Source: Burkholderiales bacterium (lineage in GTDB: Bacteria > Pseudomonadota > Gammaproteobacteria > Burkholderiales > Burkholderiaceae_D). Taken from it: DNA of 64,000 nt. The notes under the pieces were generated by a model. It was given only the letters and a program-made list of their open reading frames with translations. It did not search any database and had not been told where the DNA came from. A program made the position numbers and the translations under genes. Numbering within the stretch: the stretch's first letter is position 1; the number at the start of each line of letters is the position of its first letter. The stretch spans positions 1 to 64,000 of the forward strand of contig JACQDX010000048.1 of the NCBI GenBank assembly GCA_016200895.1. The letters are read 5' to 3'. This document shows, piece after piece, positions 9,628 to 17,040 of the stretch.

Positions 9628-10053
9628 ATGTTTGTCGATCTGGAGCATCAATGGAGATGTCCTACCAGCGAGGCAATGCATGCACTTGCCAAGCAACTTG
9701 ATTTACCTCCCACACCTCTGGCTTATGAATGGCATTATGCGGTAGCTGATCCTGCCAGGATTGAAGATTTTGTCGTTGCGTATGAAAATTTGTCATTAAG
9801 CGACGACGAAAGATTCACTTTGATGGAAGTGATACTCAACTCGGTCATTGATGCTGCAGATACGACTATTCTGGAAGGTCATGTATGGGAAAATATATTG
9901 ATTTTGATAGAAAATAACATAGCACTGCACATCTACTCGGTTTGGTACTATTCAAGTGCGGAGCAAGAAAATATTGCAGATGCTTGGTGCATCGCCCCTG
10001 GTATGCGGAAAATCCTGCTGCAGCATCAAGATAAATTCGCACAGCCCAGGTAG
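9628..10053 (+). CDS. Hypothetical acidic protein
   Basis: A 141-residue protein with a good ribosome binding site (AGGAATCGT before the ATG). It is acidic and rich in Trp and aromatic residues (CPTSEAMHALAKQL, YEWHYAV, VWYYSSAEQENIADAW). There is no signal or membrane segment. The size and character resemble small immunity-type or SUKH-like proteins, but I cannot assign it to a family. The weak spacing to the TPR gene suggests a separate transcript. Confidence 0.6.
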   Translation: MFVDLEHQWRCPTSEAMHALAKQLDLPPTPLAYEWHYAVADPARIEDFVVAYENLSLSDDERFTLMEVILNSVIDAADTTILEGHVWENILILIENNIALHIYSVWYYSSAEQENIADAWCIAPGMRKILLQHQDKFAQPR

Positions 10054-10272
10054 GCCCGATTGATTCCGCGTAATCGCACCCACACCAAGATGATGTGCAC
10101 TCAGCACAGTAGCCAAAAGTATCCAAGCGTGTCGTTAATTGAAAGCGCCGGGAATGGGCTAACGATACACTATTCGCAGGCGAGTACCCCCGATGTTAAA
10201 GGCCAGATAATGAGGCGACTCCGGTGCCAGCGAAGACCAGGTACCGAAGTCCAAAGAAAATCAGTTAAGACG

Positions 10273-11415
10273 TTAAAGTAAGGTCCGCACACGCTCCATG
10301 TTGCGGCGATCCTCATTCGCGAGGTCCGCGATCGGCGACAGGATCTCGTGATCGAATTCATCGAGTGGTGCGCCGCGCAGCACGCGCGCGGGCCAGTCTG
10401 AGTGGGTCAGCGCACCGCGTCCAAGCGACACTACATCGGCCTGACCGCTGCCGATCATGTCGGCAGCGCGTAGAGGGTCCTGCAGTGATCCATTGGCGAT
10501 CACATGGACGCCAGCATGTCGTCTGGCTAGTGTAGCCAGGCTGGCGCCGTTCCCGAAGGCACTCTTCCATGCTTCAAACTCGGTCGTGTGGATGTAGTCG
10601 ATAGGCAGCTTTGCCAACGTCCCGAAGATTTGCACAGCCTCGTTTTCACCATTGCGCCACTTGTGCGTGAAATCGTTGACTTTCCCTTGGGATATGCGCA
10701 GACCAACCGTGAACTCAGGGCCAACTGCTGCGCGTATGGCTTGCGTGACCTCGACGATCAGGCGCAGGCGGCGTTCGAGGTCTCCACCATATTGGTCATT
10801 GCGCAGGTTCGTCCCTTCGGTGAGGAATTGGTCTAGCAGGTAGCCGTTCGCCCCATGAATTTCGACGCCGTCGAAGCCAGCATGTTTTGCCCGGACCGCC
10901 GCATCGGCGAAACCACGGATCGCTTCCGTGATCTCGTCGAGAACCATAGCGCGTGGCATAGGATAGTTACCTTCGCCTCTATAGAATGCCATCTGTTGTC
11001 CTTTGGGCTGTACTGCTGATGGGCCAACCGAGTCGACTCGGTGAGGGTTTCCCTGCGAGAGTGCACCTGCGTGCATCAGTTGCGCAACCATGCGCGCCCC
11101 GCCTTCGTGGACTCTGTCAATCACCGTAGCCCAGGTATCACGCTGGACGTCGTCGGCCAGTCCGGGCTGGTTCCGGTAGCCTTGTGAGTAAGCCTTATCC
11201 GTATAGATCCCTTCGGTGATGACTAGTCCAAAACCACCCTCGGCGAAGGCACCGTAGTAACGTGCCATGCGCTCTGTCGTGCAGCCGCCGTCGGTTGCGC
11301 TGACACGCGTCATGGGTGCTACCGCCAGGCGATTCCTAAGCACCATGCGGCCAATGACCAGCGCCTCGAACAGGCAGTCGCGCTGGTGAGCATCATGCGT
11401 ATTGGTGGCACCCAT
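10273..11415 (-). CDS. NADH:flavin oxidoreductase, old yellow enzyme family
   Basis: FMN-dependent TIM-barrel ene-reductase. The start at 11415 follows GGGAG and gives 380 residues; the upstream extension is discarded. Visible are LRNRLAVAPMTR near the N-terminus, the HAG loop in LMHAGALSQGN, the family signature GVEIHGANGYLLDQFL with the His-Asn substrate pair, and the C-terminal phosphate-binding ADVVSLGRGAL. It lies one base downstream of the ridA stop, so the two form an operon. The likely role is reduction of an activated alkene or imine-derived compound. The substrate is unknown. Confidence 0.9.
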   Translation of the reverse strand: MGATNTHDAHQRDCLFEALVIGRMVLRNRLAVAPMTRVSATDGGCTTERMARYYGAFAEGGFGLVITEGIYTDKAYSQGYRNQPGLADDVQRDTWATVIDRVHEGGARMVAQLMHAGALSQGNPHRVDSVGPSAVQPKGQQMAFYRGEGNYPMPRAMVLDEITEAIRGFADAAVRAKHAGFDGVEIHGANGYLLDQFLTEGTNLRNDQYGGDLERRLRLIVEVTQAIRAAVGPEFTVGLRISQGKVNDFTHKWRNGENEAVQIFGTLAKLPIDYIHTTEFEAWKSAFGNGASLATLARRHAGVHVIANGSLQDPLRAADMIGSGQADVVSLGRGALTHSDWPARVLRGAPLDEFDHEILSPIADLANEDRRNMERVRTLL

Positions 11416-11416
11416 A

Positions 11417-11812
11417 TCAACTCCCAGTATGAGGACGTACAGCGGCAATGGCCTCGATCTCTATCATTGCCGCGGGATCGTACAGGGCCTTGATTTCGGC
11501 GATAGTGTCTGCCGGATAGGGCGCTGTGAAGAACTGACGGCGCAGTTCCACGACCTCGTTGAAGTTGCCCATATCGGTCACGAAGATGGTGACCTTGATG
11601 ACTTCTTCAAGGCTCGATCCACCAGCTTCTAGCGCGCGCCTGAGGTTGGCAAAAGCCTGCTCGCCCTGAGCGCGAAAATCGCCTGCTACAATTTTGCCAT
11701 CATCGTCTGCACCTGCCTGGCCGGAGACAAACAACAGGTTGCCGAATTTGATCGCCTGAGAAAGCAGGTAGGGTTCATAGTTGTCTGGTTGGGTAATAAT
11801 TTGTTCGAGCAT
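11417..11812 (-). CDS. RidA family enamine/imine deaminase-like protein
   Basis: Small (131-residue) chorismate-mutase-like-fold protein of the YjgF/YER057c/UK114 family. RidA itself hydrolyses reactive 2-aminoacrylate imines. The start at 11812 has an ideal AAGGAG; the longer frame to 11938 runs into the promoter region. Visible are LLFVSGQAGADDDGKIV, the QGEQAFANLRRALEAGG helix and VIKVTIFVTDM. The terminal catalytic Arg motif is present as IEIEAIAAVRP. It is co-transcribed with the flavin oxidoreductase and divergent from a LysR gene. Confidence 0.88.
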   Translation of the reverse strand: MLEQIITQPDNYEPYLLSQAIKFGNLLFVSGQAGADDDGKIVAGDFRAQGEQAFANLRRALEAGGSSLEEVIKVTIFVTDMGNFNEVVELRRQFFTAPYPADTIAEIKALYDPAAMIEIEAIAAVRPHTGS

Positions 11813-11894
11813 GATTTGCTCCTTTTCGTAATGTGAGTGAAAGAGTGTCCTGCTTGTCAGGGCCGCAACGAGAAGATAGGCGTGTGCGATTGCG

Positions 11895-11940
11895 TTGACA
11901 AACGCTATGTTGTCAGGCATAAGATGAGTTATTCTCATCT
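11895..11940. promoter_or_regulatory. Divergent ridA/lysR control region with a LysR-type operator
   Basis: On the plus strand TTGACA (11895-11900) is followed after 17 bases by CATAAG, a plausible promoter for the LysR gene. Overlapping it is a perfect inverted repeat AGATGAG-TTATT-CTCATCT (11922-11940), which fits the T-N11-A LysR box pattern. The location suggests the regulator binds here, controlling ridA and possibly itself. Confidence 0.5.
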
Positions 11941-11961
11941 ATCGTTTCGACTATATTCGCA

Positions 11962-12867
11962 ATGCGGCGACTCCCCTCACTCTCAGCACTACGCGCGTTT
12001 GAAGCGGCAGCCCGCCACGGCAGCTTCAAGCAGGCCGCCAATGAGCTTGCCGTCACACCGACAGCAATCAGCCATCAGATACGTCTTCTTGAGGAATACA
12101 CTGGCCTGTGCCTGTTCGAGCGGCAGGTGCGTAAAGTGATCTTGACCGACGCCGGTGTGGAGCTGTATCCAGTGCTGCGCGACGGTTTCAATGCTTTCGA
12201 GGCAGTCCTGCAGCAATTGGGAAAGCCACTTGCTCGCCGCCGGGTCATCATCTCAACGACCAATGCATTCATGGCGCGCTGGTTGGCCCCCCGGGTGACT
12301 GGCTTTCAAAAGTTGCATCCGGAAATCGACCTGGAGCTGCATGCATCTGATCAAGCCGTCGACCTTGGGTCAGACGTCGCCGACGTAGCGATACGCTACG
12401 GACGAGGGCCGTATCCTGGAATGGTAGTGGAGGAGCTGTTCACTGACTGCTTTGCACCGGTGTCTAGCCCCCAGCTCGGGCCAATAGGATTGGCGGATCT
12501 GAACCAACTCCCGCTGATCGATTTCAAGTGGACTCACGACCACCCGCTGAACCCAACCTGGAAAAACTGGTTCGCTGCAGCAGGCTTACCTTGGAAGGCA
12601 CGTCAGGGCCAACTTCTTTTTTCGGACGAAGGTCATGCCATCCAGGCGGCCTTGGCCGGTCAAGGTATCGCACTGTTGAGCCTTGAACTGGTGGCGGACG
12701 ACATCGCGGCTGGGCGCCTGACACAGCCGTTTGGCCCGAGCATACCCGGACATACCTATCATCTCGTCCGAAGTGCGGGCCATGTACCCGGGCCGCATGT
12801 CGACTCAGCATTAGCGTGGTTGCGCAGCCAAATACATGGTCCGGCAAACCTTTCCGCTCAGTCATGA
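11962..12867 (+). CDS. LysR family transcriptional regulator (GcvA-like)
   Basis: A 301-residue regulator. The N-terminal winged helix-turn-helix is clear: LRAFEAAARHGSFKQAANEL then VTPTAISHQIRLLEEYTG (about residues 9-46). A periplasmic-binding-like effector domain follows (about 90-295). The wording of the HTH and the phrase DVADVAIRYGRGPYPG resemble the GcvA subgroup. It is divergent from ridA and the flavin oxidoreductase, which are its probable targets. The stop codon lies inside a perfect 9-bp inverted repeat. Confidence 0.9.
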   Translation: MRRLPSLSALRAFEAAARHGSFKQAANELAVTPTAISHQIRLLEEYTGLCLFERQVRKVILTDAGVELYPVLRDGFNAFEAVLQQLGKPLARRRVIISTTNAFMARWLAPRVTGFQKLHPEIDLELHASDQAVDLGSDVADVAIRYGRGPYPGMVVEELFTDCFAPVSSPQLGPIGLADLNQLPLIDFKWTHDHPLNPTWKNWFAAAGLPWKARQGQLLFSDEGHAIQAALAGQGIALLSLELVADDIAAGRLTQPFGPSIPGHTYHLVRSAGHVPGPHVDSALAWLRSQIHGPANLSAQS

Positions 12868-12888
12868 AATGAATTTGCGTTTCATGAC
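12861..12888. terminator. Hairpin overlapping the LysR stop codon
   Basis: GTCATGAAA and TTTCATGAC form a perfect 9-bp stem with a 10-base loop, and the stop TGA is inside the left arm. There is no T-run. It could be a weak terminator or an RNA-stability element. Confidence 0.35.
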
Positions 12889-13030
12889 TTACAAGGCAGA
12901 TTCGAAAAATTGCTTGCGTCGGCACATTGGTCCGTAGAACCAGGAACCCGGGTACAGTGGAATGGAAAACCGGGTTAAGGGAATCAAGGGCGCTCAGGAG
13001 AATGGAAAACATGGTGCGGTAGGAAGCCCA

Positions 13031-13068
13031 CGTAGGTACGACAAGCGCAGCGTAATCGTACGCAAGTC
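13031..13068 (+). repeat. Dispersed palindromic repeat, copy A
   Basis: CGTAGGTACGACAAGCGCAG then CGTAATCGTACGCAAGTC. The left part GTACGA pairs with TCGTAC to form a hairpin. It is nearly identical to copies at 19566 and 58149. It lies between two genes that both end here, as is typical of extragenic palindromes. Confidence 0.75.
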
Positions 13069-13093
13069 AATTAACAACAAGTCGACACCCAGC

Positions 13094-13477
13094 TCACTGC
13101 AACCTGTATTTCGCCAGACTGGCAATCACAAGCGCCAGCAGCGCCACGCCATCCACCATGACGACACGGCCTATGGCGGCATTATATCCGCCGACTATCA
13201 TCGCAATTGACAGGAACGAGACTACGCTGACCAGCCCGACACCCAGAGCGAACCACTGCAATTCAGACTTTGCCGCAGCAAACAACATGAATACGCCAGA
13301 CAAGCCGAACAACACAGCCCGGTGGCGCAGCAAGATTTCCGCATCCGGCCCGTTGATGCTGATCCCGTACAAGGCAGCAAGCTGCGCTTGCCCAAGGCAA
13401 CCGGCAACAGGTGCCAGATGCACCAGCCCGGCCACAAGCAGACCCGCCGAAACAATATAAGAAAGTGAAAAAGTCAT
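13094..13477 (-). CDS. Small integral membrane protein, unknown function
   Basis: A 127-residue hydrophobic protein with four predicted membrane helices (LSYIVSAGLLVAGLVHLAPV; AVLFGLSGVFMLFAAA; WFALGVGLVSVVSFLSIAMI; VVMVDGVALLALVIASLA). The start at 13477 is preceded by AAAGGG. Homologues in Burkholderiales are, as I recall, often labelled 'phosphopantetheine adenylyltransferase', although nothing in the sequence resembles CoaD. I regard that name as a propagated error. It is probably monocistronic. Confidence 0.7.
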   Translation of the reverse strand: MTFSLSYIVSAGLLVAGLVHLAPVAGCLGQAQLAALYGISINGPDAEILLRHRAVLFGLSGVFMLFAAAKSELQWFALGVGLVSVVSFLSIAMIVGGYNAAIGRVVMVDGVALLALVIASLAKYRLQ

Positions 13478-13630
13478 GACGCTGCCCTTTAGAAATGTAG
13501 CAGCGATCATAAACGCATCACAAGATTTGGCAATTACTTGAGAGGTAAAATCAAATTGAAAAATTGTAAGTCCATGTATGCATGGTGCGGCCTGATCATA
13601 TCCAGATTTGCCGGATTGGTTTATTCAATC

Positions 13631-13648
13631 GGTGCCTTGCAACGCACC
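13631..13648. repeat. Short palindrome of the GGTGCGTTGCAACGCACC type
   Basis: GGTGCCTTGCAACGCACC at 13631-13648 is one mismatch away from a perfect palindrome. A second copy (GGTGCGTTGCAACGCGCC) is at 25601. Both are intergenic. Confidence 0.55.
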
Positions 13649-13686
13649 CGTGCTGTTTTGCATATCGGATTTCTCCAGTAAATTAA

Positions 13687-14382
13687 TTACTTGGACATGA
13701 CTTGTGGCTTGAGAGCAGCGCGCTGCCGTTTGATCAGTGTGCGCCCCAACCAATACAACATAGTGCCGAGTACCAGAAGGACGGGGATGACCAGGACCGG
13801 TATCCCCAGAATGGCGCTCTTACGGATGAAAGTTGGAAAGACCTGCATTTGCCCCGTAAAAAGTGATGCGGTAGCAATCAGCATCGCAAAGCTCATGCGC
13901 CACAGGTGCCGTACCAAACGATGTGCTCCAGCGATGTGCCCTGCCCATATCATGCGAAGGTCCAGGACTGAGCACACTAAGCTTAGTGTACCGAATACAA
14001 GCAGCGCTTGAGGTGGGCTGCTTCTGGTGACCAGCGTTTTCGGATCTGCAAGGAAGTTGAACCACAAACCAAGCGCATACACGCCAAGCAGCGCCGCAGC
14101 AAACCCAAAGCCCTGCAGTAAAGCACGGCTTTCTTGCACCGTGCGTTTGGTCACTAACCACGCAGTGCAAACCAGATAAGCAGTGAACAATGCCGCAACG
14201 CCATTAACGTGGTCGGTGCGCAAGAAGAGCGAAATAATTGCCGCACTTGAGGTCATGAACAGCATGGAGATCGTAAACATGGTTCCTGATTTTCGGTGCA
14301 GTGGTGAGCCTTTGGCGGCATACAGCGCAATGGCACCGGAAGCGATTGCCAGCAAGCCGGCGATAATATGTATCCATTTCAT
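13687..14382 (-). CDS. DUF2306-like membrane protein
   Basis: A 231-residue protein with about seven membrane helices. The N-terminus IIAGLLAIASGAIALYAAKG followed by HRKSGTMF is the recognisable DUF2306 pattern, with a His on the loop after the second helix. A second His pair is in AGHIAGAHRLVRHLWR. No biochemical role is known for the family. It is convergent with nothing; upstream lies the divergent LytS/LytTR pair. Confidence 0.75.
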   Translation of the reverse strand: MKWIHIIAGLLAIASGAIALYAAKGSPLHRKSGTMFTISMLFMTSSAAIISLFLRTDHVNGVAALFTAYLVCTAWLVTKRTVQESRALLQGFGFAAALLGVYALGLWFNFLADPKTLVTRSSPPQALLVFGTLSLVCSVLDLRMIWAGHIAGAHRLVRHLWRMSFAMLIATASLFTGQMQVFPTFIRKSAILGIPVLVIPVLLVLGTMLYWLGRTLIKRQRAALKPQVMSK

Positions 14383-14762
14383 GATGACTCTTTATTCGAG
14401 GAGTAGTTGATGGCAGACAGATTAAGGCTACCTGCGAAATTGGGGAAACGGATTGCGACGAATGACGGACAAAATAGACCCGATGACGTTATAGGACGAT
14501 GGTTACCGCAGTAGTCGCGTAGCGATAGCAGCTTGATCATCGAAATGATCGATTCTTTTGAAGCTGTTTTTTTAAAAGTGAATATGTCGCTGCATTTCAT
14601 CGCGGTATAACGTAGTTCAGGCAAAGCCGAGCGTGACTCGTCTGTGGGAGATTCCTGAGTCCAGATAAGCAGTATAAACTGTAGGTATTGCTTGCTTGTT
14701 TGTTTGTAGCCCTGAAGCCAGTCCAAGTGCTAATCCCCTGAATGTATTGAAATGAACAAATC
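14383..14762. other. Intergenic region between DUF2306 gene and the two-component pair
   Basis: A 380-base divergent region that must hold both promoters. It contains the small hairpin GATCAT-CGAA-ATGATC at about 14535-14550. The minus-strand frame at 14379-14726 has no ribosome binding site and no recognisable content, so I do not call it. Confidence 0.45.
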
Positions 14763-15863
14763 ATGAATAGTGTATCGCCATCTCAAATGCCAAAGCTGCA
14801 ACCTCTATTTGCCTGGCATCGTGTGCGCGTTGTACTGGTTGCAAGCCTTGTTCTTAGTCTGCTGTGGTTGCCCATCTTTCAGTCGTCTTGGATCCTGCCG
14901 CCGATTCGGCTGGTGTTTGTTGGTTTGATTCAATTGTTGGTTTTTGGCCTGTTCGAGCGTTGGCCGCGGCAGTTGCCCGCTTGGATGGCGCGCTGGGTAT
15001 TGCAAGTGGCCACGGTGGCAATTGTTGTGCCATTCGCGACGGCATTTATTTACTCACTGACAACCTTCAGTAGTCCAGGCATATGGACGCTTGACGACAA
15101 AAAGATGTTTGGTTTTGCTTTGTTGACCGCTGCTGGCCTCTTGGTCTCACCTTGGATCGCCATGTCAGCGCTGTATCGCCAGATCAGTGGTCAGGCTCAA
15201 AGACAGGCGCTGTCATTTGAGTTGGTACGTAGTGAGCTCGCACGGGATGCACTTGATTCGCGTCTGCGTTTGTTGCAGGCACAAGTGGAGCCACATTTTT
15301 TGTTTAACACTCTTGCAAATGTGCGTGAATTGGTCGACTCCGGGTCACCACAGGCTTCAGCGGTTTTGAATAGCTTGATCGATTACTTGCGCGCCGCCGT
15401 TCCGAATTTAAATGACGCTGCTACCACGCTGGGGCAAGAGTTGAAATTGGTACGTGCTTATCTTGAATTGATGCACATGCGTATGCCAGACCGGTTGCAG
15501 TTTTCAATCAATGTTGACGATGCTGCGTTAAGGATATTATGCCCACCGATGACCTTGCTGACCCTGGTTGAAAACGCTGTGCGTCATGGTATCGATCCGA
15601 GTGAGGAAGGAGGGCAAATCGAAGTCACTGCCCGGCTGGAAGATGGCCGTTGTCTGGCGCAAGTCAGTGATACAGGTATCGGTCTTGCACAAAATGCACA
15701 CAGCAATCAAGTGAGTAAAGGCTTAGGCACTGGGTTGGCAAATCTGCGTGAACGTATGCAGTTGGTATTTGCAGGTGATGCGCAACTTAGTCTGACCGGG
15801 ATAGTTCCGCATGGTTTTAGCGCCGCACTCAATTTTCCAGCCAAATTTGAATCTTCAGAATAA
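14763..15863 (+). CDS. Sensor histidine kinase, LytS/YehU type
   Basis: A 366-residue membrane kinase. Four to five membrane helices occupy residues about 22-140. A short linker leads to the His_kinase domain, with QAQVEPHFLFNTLANV (phospho-accepting H178). A HATPase domain follows, with TLVENAVRHGI (N box) and VSDTGIGL and GTGLANLRERM (G boxes). There is no periplasmic sensor domain, so the signal is probably sensed in or near the membrane. The response-regulator gene follows after 12 bases. Confidence 0.93.
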   Translation: MNSVSPSQMPKLQPLFAWHRVRVVLVASLVLSLLWLPIFQSSWILPPIRLVFVGLIQLLVFGLFERWPRQLPAWMARWVLQVATVAIVVPFATAFIYSLTTFSSPGIWTLDDKKMFGFALLTAAGLLVSPWIAMSALYRQISGQAQRQALSFELVRSELARDALDSRLRLLQAQVEPHFLFNTLANVRELVDSGSPQASAVLNSLIDYLRAAVPNLNDAATTLGQELKLVRAYLELMHMRMPDRLQFSINVDDAALRILCPPMTLLTLVENAVRHGIDPSEEGGQIEVTARLEDGRCLAQVSDTGIGLAQNAHSNQVSKGLGTGLANLRERMQLVFAGDAQLSLTGIVPHGFSAALNFPAKFESSE

Positions 15864-15875
15864 AAAGGGAACAAC

Positions 15876-16661
15876 ATGACATCAGCACGTCCTACTGCAT
15901 TGATCGCTGACGATGAGCCTTTGCTGCGTAACTCCTTGACGCGCATGCTAGCCCAGGCCTGGCCTGAATTGGAAATCGTGGCGCAGGCGCGTAATGGGAG
16001 AGAGGCGGTTGAGCAATACCAGGCACACAAGCCAACAGTCTGTTTTCTCGACGTACATATGCCCGGCATGACTGGCGTGGAAGCAGCACGCCAGATTGGT
16101 CGTGGTGCGCACTTGGTATTTGTCACTGCCTACAGTGAGTATGCGGTGGAAGCTTTTGCGCAAGGTGCCTTGGATTACCTGGTAAAACCAGTAGATCCAG
16201 CACGTCTCGCGGACACTATAATGCGGGTGCGTGAACGCATGGTCACTGCTCAGGAGGCACCGGACATCGAGGTCTTGCTGGATAAATTGGAAGCCCGCTT
16301 GCAAAAGAAAGCGGCACCAGAACCTTTGCGCTGGATTAAGGCATTAATGGGGCAAACAGTGCGCATGATTCCGGTTGCCGATATTGATTATTTGCGCTCG
16401 GACGAAAAGTACACATTGATCGCCTGGCGTGGCGATAGTGGTGAAGTCGGTGAGGCATTGATACGGACTTCACTCAAGGAACTGCTAGATCAACTCGATG
16501 GGACTCACTTTATCCAGGTGCATCGCTCGGTGGTGGTGAATATGAATATGGTGAGTCATGTTACGCGCGGTGAAAACGAGACAGCAACCGTTTATATGAA
16601 AGGGCGCCCGGAGAAATTGCCAGTCAGTCGTAGCTATGTGCACCACTTCAAGCAAATGTGA
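15876..16661 (+). CDS. LytTR-family response regulator
   Basis: A 261-residue regulator. The receiver domain (residues about 6-125) has the acidic pair ADDEP, phospho-acceptor D59 in CFLDVHMPGMTG, and the conserved T and K in FVTAYSEYAVEAF and LDYLVKPVDPARL. The C-terminal LytTR DNA-binding domain (about 160-258) contains VADIDYLRSDEKYTLI and FIQVHRSVVVNM. Paired with the upstream kinase. Targets are unknown. The adjacent DUF2306 gene is a candidate by position only. Confidence 0.94.
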   Translation: MTSARPTALIADDEPLLRNSLTRMLAQAWPELEIVAQARNGREAVEQYQAHKPTVCFLDVHMPGMTGVEAARQIGRGAHLVFVTAYSEYAVEAFAQGALDYLVKPVDPARLADTIMRVRERMVTAQEAPDIEVLLDKLEARLQKKAAPEPLRWIKALMGQTVRMIPVADIDYLRSDEKYTLIAWRGDSGEVGEALIRTSLKELLDQLDGTHFIQVHRSVVVNMNMVSHVTRGENETATVYMKGRPEKLPVSRSYVHHFKQM

Positions 16662-17040
16662 ATCTGTCGAAAAATAAGATATCGGTGTCCCAGGCAACGT
16701 GGCTCAACTACGCCAGTTTAATTTTGCAATGGTCTCTGAATAAGCCTGCTTCAGTCAACGTCAATTCAAGGCAAGAATCCGTTCTCCGCTTAAAGAAAAA
16801 ACAAACCGGCTTCGGTACTGGCTTGGCGTACCCCAGTTATCTGTTGCGCACCATTGCATGCGTACGACTACGTTGCACAAGTCGTACCTAATCCCTATAC
16901 CTATGTTTGCAATGTTCTCTGAGAAACATGCACACCAACATACCGTCAGCAACTGTTGTTATTCACTGCTTTTTGATTATCGCTACTGGAGTCCGTAGTA
17001 TATTGTTGCAATCAAATTACGCTCACCAAGGTGGTCGCTC
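16662..17040. other. Intergenic region upstream of the RTX gene, with a repeat copy
   Basis: This 380-base gap contains an inverted-orientation copy of the dispersed palindrome at 16856-16891 (GCATGCGTACGACTACGTTG to AAGTCGTACCTAA). No gene is apparent. It ends with the ribosome binding site AAGGTGG for the GTG-initiated RTX gene. Confidence 0.55.
16856..16891 (-). repeat. Dispersed palindromic repeat, copy B
   Basis: Read on the minus strand this is TTAGGTACGACTTGTGCAAC followed by GTAGTCGTACGCATGC, matching copies A and C with a few changes. It lies upstream of the RTX protein gene. Confidence 0.65.

Noticed and set aside
13094-13477. Naming the small membrane protein a phosphopantetheine adenylyltransferase
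   Set aside because: Homologues carry that label, as I recall, but there are no CoaD motifs and the protein is four membrane helices.
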